From: Gammaproteobacteria bacterium
Lineage (GTDB): Bacteria > Pseudomonadota > Gammaproteobacteria > JAABTG01
DNA length: 64,000 nucleotides
Reading direction: 5' to 3'
NCBI GenBank assembly: GCA_017999615.1
Contig: JAGNLM010000006.1
Coordinates: 1-64,000 of the forward strand
The notes under the pieces were generated by a model that saw only the letters and a list, made by a program, of their open reading frames with translations, made no database searches and was not told the DNA's origin. The first letter of the stretch is position 1, and each line of letters opens with the position of its first letter. Position numbers and translations under genes: made by a program. Positions 46,017 through 55,596 of this stretch are shown here, piece by piece.

Positions 46017-48509
46017 TCAGGCCCCCGATTCCGAGGAGCGGTCCGGGCTCGACGATGCCCCCCCGGAGGCTGTGCCGGGTCCCTCGGAGGTAGCGCTTCG
46101 CTCCACGGGTGGGGGTGAAGGTGGCGCGGATTCGACCCGCGCGCGGGGCGCGGCCGGTTCGCCCTGGGCCTCGCTCGCCGCCGGGGCCGGTCGCTCGGCT
46201 GGACGGTGAGGGGGTGCGGCCTCTGCCTCACCACTGTCGGCGGGAGAGGCATCGGGCGTGGATGCGCCAGGAGTCGCCCCCTCGACGCGACGACGGCCAC
46301 GCCCGCGGCGGCTGCCCCGGTGGGAGCGTGGGGGCCGCCCGGTCTCCGTTGGCCTTCCCGCCTCGGCGCCTTCCGCTGCCGTAGCCTCGGGGGGCGGAGC
46401 GAGCTCCACCCGTTCCTCGGTGTCGAGGCTGCGCTCGGGCACCGCAGGCGGCGCAGCCGCTGGTGCCGCTGGTGCCGCTGGTGCCGCCGCAGCCGCAGCG
46501 GAACCAGCGCCGGCCTCTGAGGCTGTCGGCCGTGGTGGCGGGGCCGTGCGTTCCCGTTCCCTTCTGGCGGGGGGCTCGCGCGTCGAGGTCCCTCCCCGCG
46601 GGGGTGTGGATTCCCGGTCCCGGGCGGGGGCGGACTCACGGGGGGGCAGGTTGTCCCGAACGGACTCCGTGCCCCGCGGGGGACGCTGACGCCCGCCGCG
46701 CCGAGCACCCCCAGTGCGTGAGCCGGGCCCTTCCTGGCGTCCCCGGCGCGGCTCCTCCGGGCGAGTCCGCGGGCGCGCCGAGGGGCGCTCTTGCTCTTCT
46801 GTCTCGCCCGGGCCCCCGGCGCCGCCGAAGACCGCGCTCCACAAGCGGCGGATGAAGCCGGGGCGCACCTCGCCCGCGGGTTCCCGGGGCGGCGGCGTGG
46901 GTGCCTGGGGAAGCACGGCCTTCACCGCCGGCTCTTCCATGCGGGCCCGCGCCGGCGAGGTCACGAACTCCGGTGTCTCCTCGGGCTGGGCCGCCAGTTG
47001 ATAGCTCGGTTGGCTGTACACGCCGTGCTCGGTCTCGTCTTCCCGGACCCGCTGGATGTCGTATTGCGGGGTCTCGAGCCGCGTGTTGGGGACCAGGACG
47101 ACGTGGACCTCGTGGCGCCTCTCCACGTCCTGGATGGCCGCACGCTTCTCGTTCAGGAGGTAGGTGGCGACGTCGACAGGAACCTGTGCCAGCACCCGCC
47201 CCGTCTTCTCCTTCATCGCCTCCTCCTCGAGGATGCGCAGGATGGAGAGGGCGAGCGACTCGAGGCTGCGGATCGTGCCCTGACCGTTGCAGCGTGGGCA
47301 CACGATCTGGCTGGATTCCCCGAGCGAGGACCGCAGGCGCTGGCGCGACATCTCCAGCAGCCCGAAACGGGAGATGCGCCCGATCTGGACGCGGGCCCGG
47401 TCCATCGTCAGGGCGTCCTTCAGACGGTTCTCCACCTCCCGCTGGTTGCGCGCGGGGGTCATGTCGATGAAGTCGATCACGATGAGGCCGCCCAGGTCGC
47501 GCAGGCGCAATTGGCGGGCGACCTCGTCGGCGGCCTCGAGGTTGGTCTGCAGGGCCGTCTCCTCGATGTCCGCGCCCTTGGTCGCACGGGCCGAGTTGAT
47601 GTCGACCGACACGAGGGCCTCGGTGTGGTCGAATACCACGGCGCCCCCGGAGGGCAGGCGCACCTCGCGCCGGTAGGCTGATTCGATCTGGCTCTCGATC
47701 TGGTAGCGCGTGAACAGCGGAACGGGGTCCTGGTAGAGCTTGACCTTGCGCACGTTGTCCGGCATCACGTGCCGGATGAAGTCGAGGGCGTTCTCGTAGA
47801 CCCCGGGGTCATCGACCAGGATCTCGTTGATGTCCTGCCGGTAATAGTCCCGGATCGCGCGGATGATGATGTTGCTCTCCTGGTGCACGAGGAACGGCGC
47901 TGGGCGTGCGTCGCTCGCCTCTTCGATGGCGCGCCAGAGGTGCAACAGGTAGTCGAGGTCCCACTGCAGCTCCTCGTTGCTGCGGCCCACGCCGGCGGTG
48001 CGCACGATGAGCCCCATCCCGGTGGGAACGTCGAGGTTGCTCAGCAGCTCCCGTAACTCGTCCCTCTCTTCTCCCTCGATACGCCGGGAGACCCCGCCGG
48101 CCCTCGGGTTGTTTGGCATGAGGACCAGGTAGCGCCCGGCGAGGCTGACGAAGGTGGTGAGTGCCGCTCCCTTGTTGCCCCGTTCCTCCTTGTCCACCTG
48201 GACCAGAAGCTCCTGCCCCTCCTCGAGGAGCTCGCTCAGCTTCATCCGGCCCGTGTCGGCGCCCTCCTTCTCGAGGAAGTAGCTGCGGGCGATCTCCTTC
48301 ACGGGCAGGAATCCGTGCCGGGACGCCCCGTACTCGACGAAGGCCGCCTCCAGGCTCGGCTCGAGGCGGGTGATCCGTCCCTTGTAGATGTTGGCCTTCT
48401 TCTTCTCACGGGAAGGCACCTCGATGTCCAGGTCGTACAGGCGTTGACCGTCGACCAGGGCCACGCGCAGCTCTTCGGGCTGCGTGGCATTGATGAGCAT
48501 GCGTTTCAT
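46017..48509 (-). CDS. rne: ribonuclease E
   Basis: RNase E is the main endonuclease of mRNA decay and rRNA/tRNA processing and the scaffold of the degradosome. The 830-residue product starts [21 protein letters not shown]. It has the S1 RNA-binding domain (about 35-125), the catalytic acidic residues in [22 protein letters not shown] (near 300) and LIVIDFIDM (near 345), and the Zn-link cysteines in CPRCNGQG (near 400). From about residue 510 it is a low-complexity Pro/Arg/Ala/Glu-rich scaffold tail with an AAP repeat. The gene has a long leader typical of autoregulated rne. Confidence 0.95.
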   Translation of the reverse strand: MKRMLINATQPEELRVALVDGQRLYDLDIEVPSREKKKANIYKGRITRLEPSLEAAFVEYGASRHGFLPVKEIARSYFLEKEGADTGRMKLSELLEEGQELLVQVDKEERGNKGAALTTFVSLAGRYLVLMPNNPRAGGVSRRIEGEERDELRELLSNLDVPTGMGLIVRTAGVGRSNEELQWDLDYLLHLWRAIEEASDARPAPFLVHQESNIIIRAIRDYYRQDINEILVDDPGVYENALDFIRHVMPDNVRKVKLYQDPVPLFTRYQIESQIESAYRREVRLPSGGAVVFDHTEALVSVDINSARATKGADIEETALQTNLEAADEVARQLRLRDLGGLIVIDFIDMTPARNQREVENRLKDALTMDRARVQIGRISRFGLLEMSRQRLRSSLGESSQIVCPRCNGQGTIRSLESLALSILRILEEEAMKEKTGRVLAQVPVDVATYLLNEKRAAIQDVERRHEVHVVLVPNTRLETPQYDIQRVREDETEHGVYSQPSYQLAAQPEETPEFVTSPARARMEEPAVKAVLPQAPTPPPREPAGEVRPGFIRRLWSAVFGGAGGPGETEEQERPSARPRTRPEEPRRGRQEGPGSRTGGARRGGRQRPPRGTESVRDNLPPRESAPARDRESTPPRGGTSTREPPARRERERTAPPPRPTASEAGAGSAAAAAAPAAPAAPAAAPPAVPERSLDTEERVELAPPPEATAAEGAEAGRPTETGRPPRSHRGSRRGRGRRRVEGATPGASTPDASPADSGEAEAAPPHRPAERPAPAASEAQGEPAAPRARVESAPPSPPPVERSATSEGPGTASGGASSSPDRSSESGA
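46460..46486. repeat. triplicated 9-bp unit inside the rne tail
   Basis: CTGGTGCCG occurs three times in tandem and encodes repeated Ala-Ala-Pro units on the minus strand in the disordered RNase E tail. The same alanine-rich codons continue on both sides with imperfect copies. Copy number may vary between strains. Confidence 0.7.
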
Positions 48510-48880
48510 GAAACCGTTTACCCTCGGTCGGGTGCTCGACAAGCATCCAACCGGCAAGAGGACTCCGCGTCACCCGGCGCACGGCCTGGCACGAGGGAGG
48601 GCATGTCCGGGGGAGACGGGCGCGCGGGGCGGATGCCGGCTGCGGATGGCGCGCGAGCAGATTGCAGCCGGGATTTGATCGTTCTTACCCTGACCCGGTA
48701 TGCCACCACGCTCACGGGGCGCATCGGGCGACATCGGAATCCTGTGCGAGTCCTCGGGGTCACGGGAAGCTACGGCGCCGACCGCGGCGTCGCCCAGTTC
48801 CCCCGCCGGCCAGGAAATCCCTGGCAATTCCAGACTATAGCAACGTTGGGGGTGGCCGGCAAACTACGTATCATTGGCGA
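48510..48880. other. rne leader and divergent rne/rluC promoter region
   Basis: There are 371 bases between the divergent starts of rne and rluC. A good minus-strand promoter lies close to rluC (48834-48862), so most of the region is transcribed as the rne 5' leader (about 320 nt). No clear promoter or RBS for rluC was recognised, and no credible small gene. Confidence 0.5.
48834..48862 (-). promoter_or_regulatory. rne promoter, sigma-70 type
   Basis: On the minus strand TTGCCG (48862-48857) and TATAGT (48839-48834) are separated by exactly 17 bp, with 4/6 and 5/6 consensus matches. Transcription would begin near 48827, leaving about 318 nt of leader before rne. Long leaders with stem-loops let RNase E cleave and control its own mRNA in E. 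coli. Confidence 0.6.
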
Positions 48881-49840
48881 ATGGAGACGCAAGAGCAGTC
48901 GCAGCCCGAAGGGGCCTACCGGTTGGTGGTGGAGGTCGACGCGGGAGGGCAGCGGGTCGACAACTTCCTTCGCGCCCGGCTGAAGGGCGTTCCGAAGAGC
49001 CTCATCTACCGAATCCTGCGGACCGGGGAGGTGCGCGTCAATCGCGGCCGGGTCCGGCCGGACCATCGGCTGGAGGCCGGTGACGTCGTCCGCGTCCCGC
49101 CGCTGCGCCGCGGTCAGGAGACGGGCAAGACGCCACCCGACGGGCGTGCGACCCGCCTGCTGCGCGAGAGGGTCCTGTTCGAGGACCGGTCGCTCCTGGT
49201 CCTGGACAAGCCCGCAGGACTCGCCGTGCACGGCGGCAGCGGCCTGTCCTTCGGGGTGATCGAGGCCCTGCGGGCCTTGCGTCCCGAGGCCCCCTTTCTC
49301 GAACTGGTTCACCGGCTCGACCGGGAGACCTCCGGGTGTCTCATGGTGGCGAAGCGGCGGCCAACCCTGAGGGCCCTGCACGCGCTCCTGCGCTCGGGGG
49401 AGGTGACGAAGACCTACACGGCCCTCCTGGTCGGCAGGCTCGAGGGTCCCCGCGAGGTGCAGGCCCCCCTGCGCAAGAACGTGCTGCAGTCGGGCGAGCG
49501 GGTCGTGCGCACGAGCGAGGAGGGAAAGGCGGCCTTCACGCGGCTCGAGCCCATCGCCCACGGACCGGAGGTCACCCTGGTCCGGGCCACGCCGCTCACG
49601 GGACGCACGCACCAGATCCGGGTCCACGCGGCCGAGACGGGCCACCCGGTGGCGGGAGACCTGAAGTACGGGGACCCGGACCGCAATCGCGCGCTCCGGG
49701 CGAAAGGGCTGCGTCGGCTCTTCCTCCACGCCCACTCCCTGCGCTTCCGGCACCCCGACAGCGGGGAGCCCGTCGAGGTCACGGCCCCGCTACCCGAGGA
49801 GCTGCGTGGGGTCCTGAAGGCCCTCGGGGTATCGCAGTGA
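48881..49840 (+). CDS. rluC: 23S rRNA pseudouridine synthase RluC
   Basis: RluC isomerises uridines 955, 2504 and 2580 of 23S rRNA (E. coli numbering). The 319-residue product has an N-terminal S4 domain (QRVDNFLRARLKGVPKSLIYR, about 23-43) and the catalytic Asp in HRLDRETSG near residue 150. It continues with the TPLTGRTHQIRVH motif and PVAGDLKYG. It is divergent from rne, as in E. coli and Pseudomonas, and the next gene overlaps its stop (GTGA). Confidence 0.92.
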   Translation: METQEQSQPEGAYRLVVEVDAGGQRVDNFLRARLKGVPKSLIYRILRTGEVRVNRGRVRPDHRLEAGDVVRVPPLRRGQETGKTPPDGRATRLLRERVLFEDRSLLVLDKPAGLAVHGGSGLSFGVIEALRALRPEAPFLELVHRLDRETSGCLMVAKRRPTLRALHALLRSGEVTKTYTALLVGRLEGPREVQAPLRKNVLQSGERVVRTSEEGKAAFTRLEPIAHGPEVTLVRATPLTGRTHQIRVHAAETGHPVAGDLKYGDPDRNRALRAKGLRRLFLHAHSLRFRHPDSGEPVEVTAPLPEELRGVLKALGVSQ

Positions 49841-50511
49841 AGACCTTCCGGCTCCTCGTCTTCGACTGGGACGGCACCCTCATGGACTCCGAGGACCGCA
49901 TCGTCGGCTCGGCGAAGGGGGCCATGACCGACCTGGGGCTCGAGCCCCGCAGCGACGAGGCCATCCGCGACATCATCGGCCTCGGTCTGCGCGAGGCGAT
50001 GCAGGTGCTGTATCCGGAACTGCACCCGGAGACACACACCGCGCTGGTCGAGCGCTACCGGGTCCGCTTCCTGGCCGAGGGGGGGATCCCCATGCCCCTG
50101 TTCCCGGGTGCCCACGAGACCCTGACCGCCCTGCGCCGGGAGGGGTACCTGCTCGCCGTGGCCACGGGTAAGGGTCGCCGCGGCCTGGACCACGTGCTCG
50201 CCGAGTCCGGTCTCGCTCCGCTGTTCGCAGCCACGCGTTGCGCCGACGAGACGCGATCGAAACCCCACCCGCAGATGCTGCTCGAGCTGATGGCCACGCT
50301 GGGCACGGGGCCGGACGAGACACTCATGATCGGCGACAGCGAATACGACCTGCAGATGGCGCTCGAGGCGGGCGTTCCGTCGCTCGGGGTGAGCTACGGG
50401 GTGAAGGACTGCGAGCGTTTGCTAGACTACCGCCCGCTCGCGTGCCTCGATGCGATCGACGAACTGCCGGCATGGCTCGATGCCTGGCGCCTGAACGGGG
50501 GAGAGCGATGA
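49837..50511 (+). CDS. HAD-family hydrolase (phosphoglycolate-phosphatase-like)
   Basis: The 224-residue HAD protein has the nucleophile motif FDWDGTLMDSED (D10, D12), motif II ATGKGRRG near residue 110, the motif III lysine in RSKPHPQML near 145 and MIGDSEYDLQMA (motif IV) near 165. The helical cap (about 17-80) is of the type seen in phosphoglycolate and similar phosphatases. The substrate is not known. The GTG start overlaps rluC and its stop overlaps sppA, which is the order found in many gammaproteobacteria. Confidence 0.85.
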   Translation: MKTFRLLVFDWDGTLMDSEDRIVGSAKGAMTDLGLEPRSDEAIRDIIGLGLREAMQVLYPELHPETHTALVERYRVRFLAEGGIPMPLFPGAHETLTALRREGYLLAVATGKGRRGLDHVLAESGLAPLFAATRCADETRSKPHPQMLLELMATLGTGPDETLMIGDSEYDLQMALEAGVPSLGVSYGVKDCERLLDYRPLACLDAIDELPAWLDAWRLNGGER

Positions 50512-51479
50512 CCGATGCGGCGGATACGGAGAAGGGGGGCGGGGAGCGGCGCTCTCCGGGCTGGGAGCGGGACCTCCTGGAACGACTGGCATTCGCTTCC
50601 CTCCAGGAGCAGCGCCGCGCAAGGCGCTGGGGGATCTTCTTCAAGTTCCTGGTCGTCGCCTACGTGGTGGCCCTCGCATGGGTGTACTGGCCCAGTGATC
50701 TCGAGGCGCTCGGCACTACGAAGCACACGGCCCTCGTCGACGTCGAAGGGGTGATCGCCGAGCACGCCCGCGGCGGCGCCAGCATCGTCAATCGCAGCCT
50801 GAAGGCCGCGTTCGAGGACCGGAACGCCAAGGGCGTCATCCTTCGCATCAACAGCCCGGGCGGCAGCCCCGTGCAGGCAGAGGCCATCTATCAGGAGGTC
50901 CGGCGCCTGAAGGAGAAACACCCGGACCTCCCCGTCTACGCCGTGATCACGGACATCTGTGCCTCGGGCGGCTACTACGTCGCGGCCGCCGCCGATCGCA
51001 TCTACGCCGACCCGTCGAGCATCGTGGGCTCGATTGGCGTCAGGATGGACGGATTCGGCTTCGTCCGGGCCATGGAGAAGGTCGGCGTCGAGCGCCGCCT
51101 GCTGACCTCCGGAGAGCACAAGGCCCTGTTCGACCCGTTCTCACCCGCAAACCCCGTCGAGACCCAGCATCTCGAGAAGATGCTGGAGGAAATCCACGAG
51201 CGCTTCATCGCCCGCGTCCGCGAGGGGCGGGGCTCGCGGCTCGTCGAGGACGACCAGTTGTTCAGTGGCCTCATCTGGACCGGGGCACGGGGCAAGGACC
51301 TGGGGCTGGTCGACGAGCTGGCCAGTACCGAGCACGTGGCGCGCGAGGTGATCGGGGCCGAGAAGATCGTCAACCACACCGCCAAGCCCGATTACCTGGA
51401 ACGGCTGGTGGACCGCTTCGGCGTCGCCCTGGGCGAAGGGTTCTCGGCAGTGCTCGGAGCGACCCCCGGGGTGCGCTGA
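50508..51479 (+). CDS. sppA: signal peptide peptidase SppA (short form)
   Basis: SppA is an inner-membrane serine protease that degrades cleaved signal peptides. The 323-residue short form has one transmembrane helix (about 42-60) and the ClpP-like core: VDVEGVI, RINSPGGSPVQAEAIY near residue 115, and the catalytic serine in ICASGGYYVAAAADRIYA near 153. The lysine is in SGEHKALFDPF near 205. GGGGGAGAG precedes the ATG. It is the last gene of rluC-HAD-sppA and functionally complements LepB, encoded 9 kb away. Confidence 0.93.
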   Translation: MTDAADTEKGGGERRSPGWERDLLERLAFASLQEQRRARRWGIFFKFLVVAYVVALAWVYWPSDLEALGTTKHTALVDVEGVIAEHARGGASIVNRSLKAAFEDRNAKGVILRINSPGGSPVQAEAIYQEVRRLKEKHPDLPVYAVITDICASGGYYVAAAADRIYADPSSIVGSIGVRMDGFGFVRAMEKVGVERRLLTSGEHKALFDPFSPANPVETQHLEKMLEEIHERFIARVREGRGSRLVEDDQLFSGLIWTGARGKDLGLVDELASTEHVAREVIGAEKIVNHTAKPDYLERLVDRFGVALGEGFSAVLGATPGVR

Positions 51480-51557
51480 CGGGAAGGGGGCCTCGACAGA
51501 GGGTGGAGCGTTCCGCCAGGAACCGTGGGAGCACCGCGCACCCGCGCGCGGCGCGGG

Positions 51558-52145
51558 TCAATCCAGGGTGAGCACGTCCACTCCGGCCTCGGCCAGCATC
51601 GCCGTGAGTCGGATGAGGGGCAGCCCGACCAGTGCGGTCGGGTCCTCACCCTCGATGCGTTCGAAGAGCGCGATCCCCAGACCCTCGGATTTGAAGCTGC
51701 CCGCCGCGTCGTAGGGCCGTTCCCGCTCCAGGTAGCGCTCGATCTGGGCAGCGCCGAGCACCCGGAACACGACCCTGGAGGGCACCAGGTCCACGCTCGC
51801 CGTCCCCGAGGCGGCGTCCAGCAGGCAGAGGCCCGTGAGGAATACCACCGGTCTGCCCGAGGCCCGCGTCAGTTGCGCCACGGCGGCCTCGTGCGTCCCG
51901 GGCTTTCCCAGCCGCTCCCCGTCCAGCACCGCCACCTGGTCGGACCCGACGATGAGGGCGTCCGGAAAGGCCGCGGCCACCGCCCGCGCCTTCGACTCGG
52001 CAAGCCGGCGCACGAGGGCCGCAGGGTGCTCCCCGGTGATGGGCGACTCTTCGACTCGGGGGGCGGCCGCCTCGAAACGCAGGCCCAGGCGGTCCATGAG
52101 CTCACGCCGGTAGGGCGAGGTCGAGGCGAGCACGATCCTGCGCAT
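51558..52145 (-). CDS. maf: Maf-family nucleotide pyrophosphatase (YceF type)
   Basis: Maf proteins hydrolyse non-canonical or modified nucleotides to monophosphates. The 195-residue product has the N-terminal [16 protein letters not shown] motif (about 6-21), [22 protein letters not shown] and [11 protein letters not shown]. It ends [32 protein letters not shown] 52145 has GGGGA 7 bases upstream; TTG 52151 is a less likely start. In E. coli the yceF gene sits next to yceD-rpmF-plsX, but here it is 11 kb away, between sppA and the pyruvate carboxylase genes. Confidence 0.9.
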   Translation of the reverse strand: MRRIVLASTSPYRRELMDRLGLRFEAAAPRVEESPITGEHPAALVRRLAESKARAVAAAFPDALIVGSDQVAVLDGERLGKPGTHEAAVAQLTRASGRPVVFLTGLCLLDAASGTASVDLVPSRVVFRVLGAAQIERYLERERPYDAAGSFKSEGLGIALFERIEGEDPTALVGLPLIRLTAMLAEAGVDVLTLD

Positions 52146-52179
52146 GAGCAATCCCCGGAGCGACGGGTAGGGGCCGGGC

Positions 52180-54006
52180 TCAGGCCGCGGGCTGGATCTC
52201 GATCAGCGCCTCGTCCGGGTTGACGCTGTCGCCCTTGACCACGTGCACCGCTGCCACGGATCCAGCGATGGGTGCCTGCAGCTCGGTCTCCATCTTCATG
52301 GCCTCCGTGACGATCACCGGGTCACCCGCCCGGACCGCGTCACCGACCCGCACGAGCACCTCCACGATCGTGGCCGGCATGGAGGTCGTGACATCCCCCT
52401 GCTTGCTGGCACGGGGGCGCTTGCTTCCGCGATGGGCGGCCGCCACGCCTGCGCTGGGCTCGGCGGAGACCTCCTGCAGGGACTCCATCATGACCTCTTC
52501 GGGCATGCCGTCGACGGTCAGATAGAACGGGCGCTTCTCCTGGGTGCGATGCCCCGTGCCACGGATCTGGATGTGATAGGTCTCCCCGTGGACCGTGACG
52601 TTGAACTCGGTGGGGATCGTTCCCTGGGGCCGCTGGCCGGGCCTGACTGGCTCGAGCGGCTCAGGGACCAGACGACCGGCGCGGCGCGCATCCAGGTACT
52701 CGCGGGCCAGGTCCGGGAACATCGCGAAGGTGAGGACGTCCCCCTCGCTCTGGGCGAGGTCCCCGACCTGGGTGCGCAGGCGCTCCATCTCCGGCTCGAT
52801 CAGGTCGGCCGGGCGGCAGTCGATGACCGACCGGCCCCCGATCGCCAGCTTGCGCACGACCTCGTTGACCGGCCCCGGCGCGCGGCCGTAACGCCCCTCC
52901 AGGTAGAGCTTCGTCTCGTTGGTGACGATCTTGTACCGCTCGCCGTTCAGCACGTTGATGACCGCCTGGGTCCCCACGATCTGGGAGGTCGGGGTCACGA
53001 GGGGCGGGTAGCCGAGGTCGGCGCGCACCCGGGGGATCTCCTCGAGCACCGCATTGATCTTCTGCAGCGCCCCCTGGTCCCGGAGTTGTTGAACCAGATT
53101 CGAGGTCATTCCCCCAGGGACTTGATTTACCTGCACTCTCGTGTCAAGTCCAGTGAACTCGCTCTCGAAGTGCTGGTACTTCCTGCGGGACTCGTAGAAG
53201 TAGAAGCCGATCTCCTGCAGGAGCGCGAGGTCGAGCCCCGTGTCCCACTCCGTGTCACGCAATGCCGCAACCATGCTCTCGGTGGCGGGGTGGCTCGTGC
53301 CCCCGGACAGGGACGAGATCGCGGTGTCGATGTGCCGGCAACCCGCCTCGATCGCCTTGAACTGGCACATCTCCGCCAGGCCGGCCGTCGCGTGGGAGTG
53401 CACCTGGATAGGGACCCCGACCGAGCGCACCAGCGCCCGCACCAGGGTCTCGCTGGAACGCGGCGTGAGCAGGCCCGCCATGTCCTTGATGGCGATGCTC
53501 TGGCACCCCATCTCCTCGAGCTCGCGGGCCATCTCGACGAACTGCTCGATGCTGTGGACGGGACTCGTCGTGTAGGCGATCGCCCCCTGCGCGTGCTTTC
53601 CGGTGGCCCGCACCGCCTCGACCGCCGTGCGCAGGTTCCGGGTGTCGTTCAGGGCGTCGAAGATGCGGAAGACGTCGATCCCGTTCTCGGCCGCCCGGGC
53701 TACGAAAGCACGCACCACGTCGTCGGAGTAGTGCCGGTAGCCCACCAGGTTCTGCCCCCGCAGGAGCATCTGCAGGCGGGTGTTGGGCAGCGCCCGGCGC
53801 AGCTGCTTCAGCCGGTCCCAGGGGTCTTCCTTCAGGAACCGGATGCAGGAATCGAAGGTGGCCCCACCCCAGACCTCGAGAGACCAGAAACCGACCCGGT
53901 CGAGCTTGGGGCAGACGGGCAGCATGTCGGCCGTGCGCATCCGGGTCGCGAGGAGGGACTGGTGCGCATCGCGCAGGCTGGTATCGGTGATGTACACGCG
54001 GGACAT
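52180..54006 (-). CDS. pycB: pyruvate carboxylase subunit B (carboxyltransferase/biotin carrier)
   Basis: This 608-residue subunit transfers CO2 from biotin to pyruvate. The carboxyltransferase TIM-barrel (about 1-450) contains [20 protein letters not shown] at the start, [13 protein letters not shown] near 120 and [13 protein letters not shown] near 170. The C-terminal biotinyl domain has EAMKMETEL with the biotinylated lysine near 574. Alone it would also fit the alpha subunit of oxaloacetate decarboxylase. The biotin carboxylase gene 14 bp upstream and the lack of beta and gamma membrane subunits favour a two-subunit pyruvate carboxylase, as in Pseudomonas. It should replenish oxaloacetate. 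Confidence 0.85.
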   Translation of the reverse strand: MSRVYITDTSLRDAHQSLLATRMRTADMLPVCPKLDRVGFWSLEVWGGATFDSCIRFLKEDPWDRLKQLRRALPNTRLQMLLRGQNLVGYRHYSDDVVRAFVARAAENGIDVFRIFDALNDTRNLRTAVEAVRATGKHAQGAIAYTTSPVHSIEQFVEMARELEEMGCQSIAIKDMAGLLTPRSSETLVRALVRSVGVPIQVHSHATAGLAEMCQFKAIEAGCRHIDTAISSLSGGTSHPATESMVAALRDTEWDTGLDLALLQEIGFYFYESRRKYQHFESEFTGLDTRVQVNQVPGGMTSNLVQQLRDQGALQKINAVLEEIPRVRADLGYPPLVTPTSQIVGTQAVINVLNGERYKIVTNETKLYLEGRYGRAPGPVNEVVRKLAIGGRSVIDCRPADLIEPEMERLRTQVGDLAQSEGDVLTFAMFPDLAREYLDARRAGRLVPEPLEPVRPGQRPQGTIPTEFNVTVHGETYHIQIRGTGHRTQEKRPFYLTVDGMPEEVMMESLQEVSAEPSAGVAAAHRGSKRPRASKQGDVTTSMPATIVEVLVRVGDAVRAGDPVIVTEAMKMETELQAPIAGSVAAVHVVKGDSVNPDEALIEIQPAA

Positions 54007-54020
54007 GGCGCAGTCCTCTC

Positions 54021-55439
54021 TCAGTACCCGAGGTGAGCGGCGATGGCGGCCGCGAAGGCCGCCGCCATTTCCTGGGCCGGCCTCTGAACGGAGTAGTCGA
54101 GCAGCTCCGGGTGATTCTCGATGAAGCTGGTGTCGAAACGGCCTGCGCGGAACTCGGGCACCTGCAAGATGCGCTGGTGGAACGGGATGGTGGTCTTGAC
54201 CCCCCCGAGCCCGAGGTCCTTCAGCGCCCGGCCCGAGCGGTCCAGGACCTCCTCCCAGGACAGCGCCCACACCGAGAGCTTCACGCAGAGCGAATCGTAA
54301 TAGGGCGGGATCTCGTAGCCCGTGTAAATGCCCCCATCGGTGCGCACCCCGGGTCCGCCCGGTGCGTAGTAACGCGTGATGCAACCAAAGCTCGGGAGGA
54401 AGTCGTTCTTCGGGTCCTCCGCGTTGATGCGGAACTGCACGGAGTATCCCCGCCGCGTGATCTCCTCCTGCCGGAAGGGCAGGGGCTCGTCGTTGGCGAT
54501 GCGGATCTGCGCCTTCACGATGTCGATGCCGGTGATCTGCTCGGTCACGGTGTGCTCGACCTGCAGCCGGGTGTTCATCTCCATGAAGTAGACCTGGCCG
54601 TCCTGGTCCAGGAGGAATTCCACGGTGCCGGCGTTCGTGTAGCCGACGGCCGCAGCCGCCCGTACCGCATACACCCCGAGCCGCTGACGAACGTCGTCGG
54701 CCAACTGGGGCGAGGGGGCGATTTCGAGCAGTTTCTGGTGGCGGCGCTGGATCGAGCAGTCGCGCTCGAAGAGATGGACGATGTGCCCGAAGTGGTCCGC
54801 CAGGATCTGAACCTCGATGTGGCGAGGGTTGATGATGGCCTTCTCGAGGAAGACCTCAGCCGCGCCGAACGCCTTGCGGGCCTCCGAGACCACCCGGTCG
54901 AAGTGCCGCCGAAGGTCCTCCGGCGTGTTGCAGCGGCGGATGCCGCGCCCGCCACCGCCCGAGGTCGCCTTCAGCATCACCGGGTAGCCCACCTCTTCGG
55001 CCACCCCGAGGGCGTCCTCGAGCGAATCCAGGTTGCGGTCGCTGCCCGGAATCACCGGGACACCGGCGGCACGCATGCTCCGACGGGCCTCGGTCTTGTC
55101 ACCCATCCGGCGGATGACGTCCGGCGTGGGGCCGATGAACCGCACCCCGCGGGCCTCGCAGGCCTCCGCAAGCAGGGGATTCTCCGAGAGGAACCCGTAG
55201 CCAGGGTGAAGGGCGTCGCAACCCGCCGCGACGGCGAGGTTGACGAGTCGGTGTACGTTCAAGTACCCCGCGACGGACTCGGGGCCGATGTTGTAGGCCT
55301 CGTCGGCCTTTTTGACGTGGAGGGCGTGGCGGTCAGCGTCGGTGTACACCGCGACGGGCTTGATGCCCATCTCGTTGCAGGCCCGCACCACTCTTACCGC
55401 GATCTCCCCGCGGTTGGCGATCAGGATCTTGCCGAACAT
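54021..55439 (-). CDS. pycA: pyruvate carboxylase subunit A (biotin carboxylase)
   Basis: The 472-residue ATP-grasp biotin carboxylase carboxylates the biotin on PycB. It starts MFGKILIANRGEIAVRVVRAC. It has HPGYGFLSENP near 75-85, the glycine-rich ATP loop SGGGGRGIR near 163-171, the catalytic EMNTRLQVEHTVTE near 286 and the QFRINAEDP segment near 335. It resembles AccC of acetyl-CoA carboxylase, but the adjacent pycB and the absence of accB next to it point to pyruvate carboxylase. A 33-codon upstream extension without family sequence was excluded. Confidence 0.85.
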   Translation of the reverse strand: MFGKILIANRGEIAVRVVRACNEMGIKPVAVYTDADRHALHVKKADEAYNIGPESVAGYLNVHRLVNLAVAAGCDALHPGYGFLSENPLLAEACEARGVRFIGPTPDVIRRMGDKTEARRSMRAAGVPVIPGSDRNLDSLEDALGVAEEVGYPVMLKATSGGGGRGIRRCNTPEDLRRHFDRVVSEARKAFGAAEVFLEKAIINPRHIEVQILADHFGHIVHLFERDCSIQRRHQKLLEIAPSPQLADDVRQRLGVYAVRAAAAVGYTNAGTVEFLLDQDGQVYFMEMNTRLQVEHTVTEQITGIDIVKAQIRIANDEPLPFRQEEITRRGYSVQFRINAEDPKNDFLPSFGCITRYYAPGGPGVRTDGGIYTGYEIPPYYDSLCVKLSVWALSWEEVLDRSGRALKDLGLGGVKTTIPFHQRILQVPEFRAGRFDTSFIENHPELLDYSVQRPAQEMAAAFAAAIAAHLGY

Positions 55440-55596
55440 CGAAGCCCTTTCGTGGGTGACTGGCTGGAGCAGGCGGGCCGGAGGGGATGCCCCGGCGCCG
55501 CGCACGCGCGAACCCTCGCAGCCGGGGCTGGCGGGCAAAGCGGTTTATCGTAGCACCGGATGCCGGCCGTCTGCGAGGTGGCCCCGGGCTGACCGC

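Noticed and set aside
54007-54384. Upstream extension of PycB
   Set aside because: It overlaps the 3' end of pycA out of frame and has no family sequence; ATG 54006 gives the conserved start.
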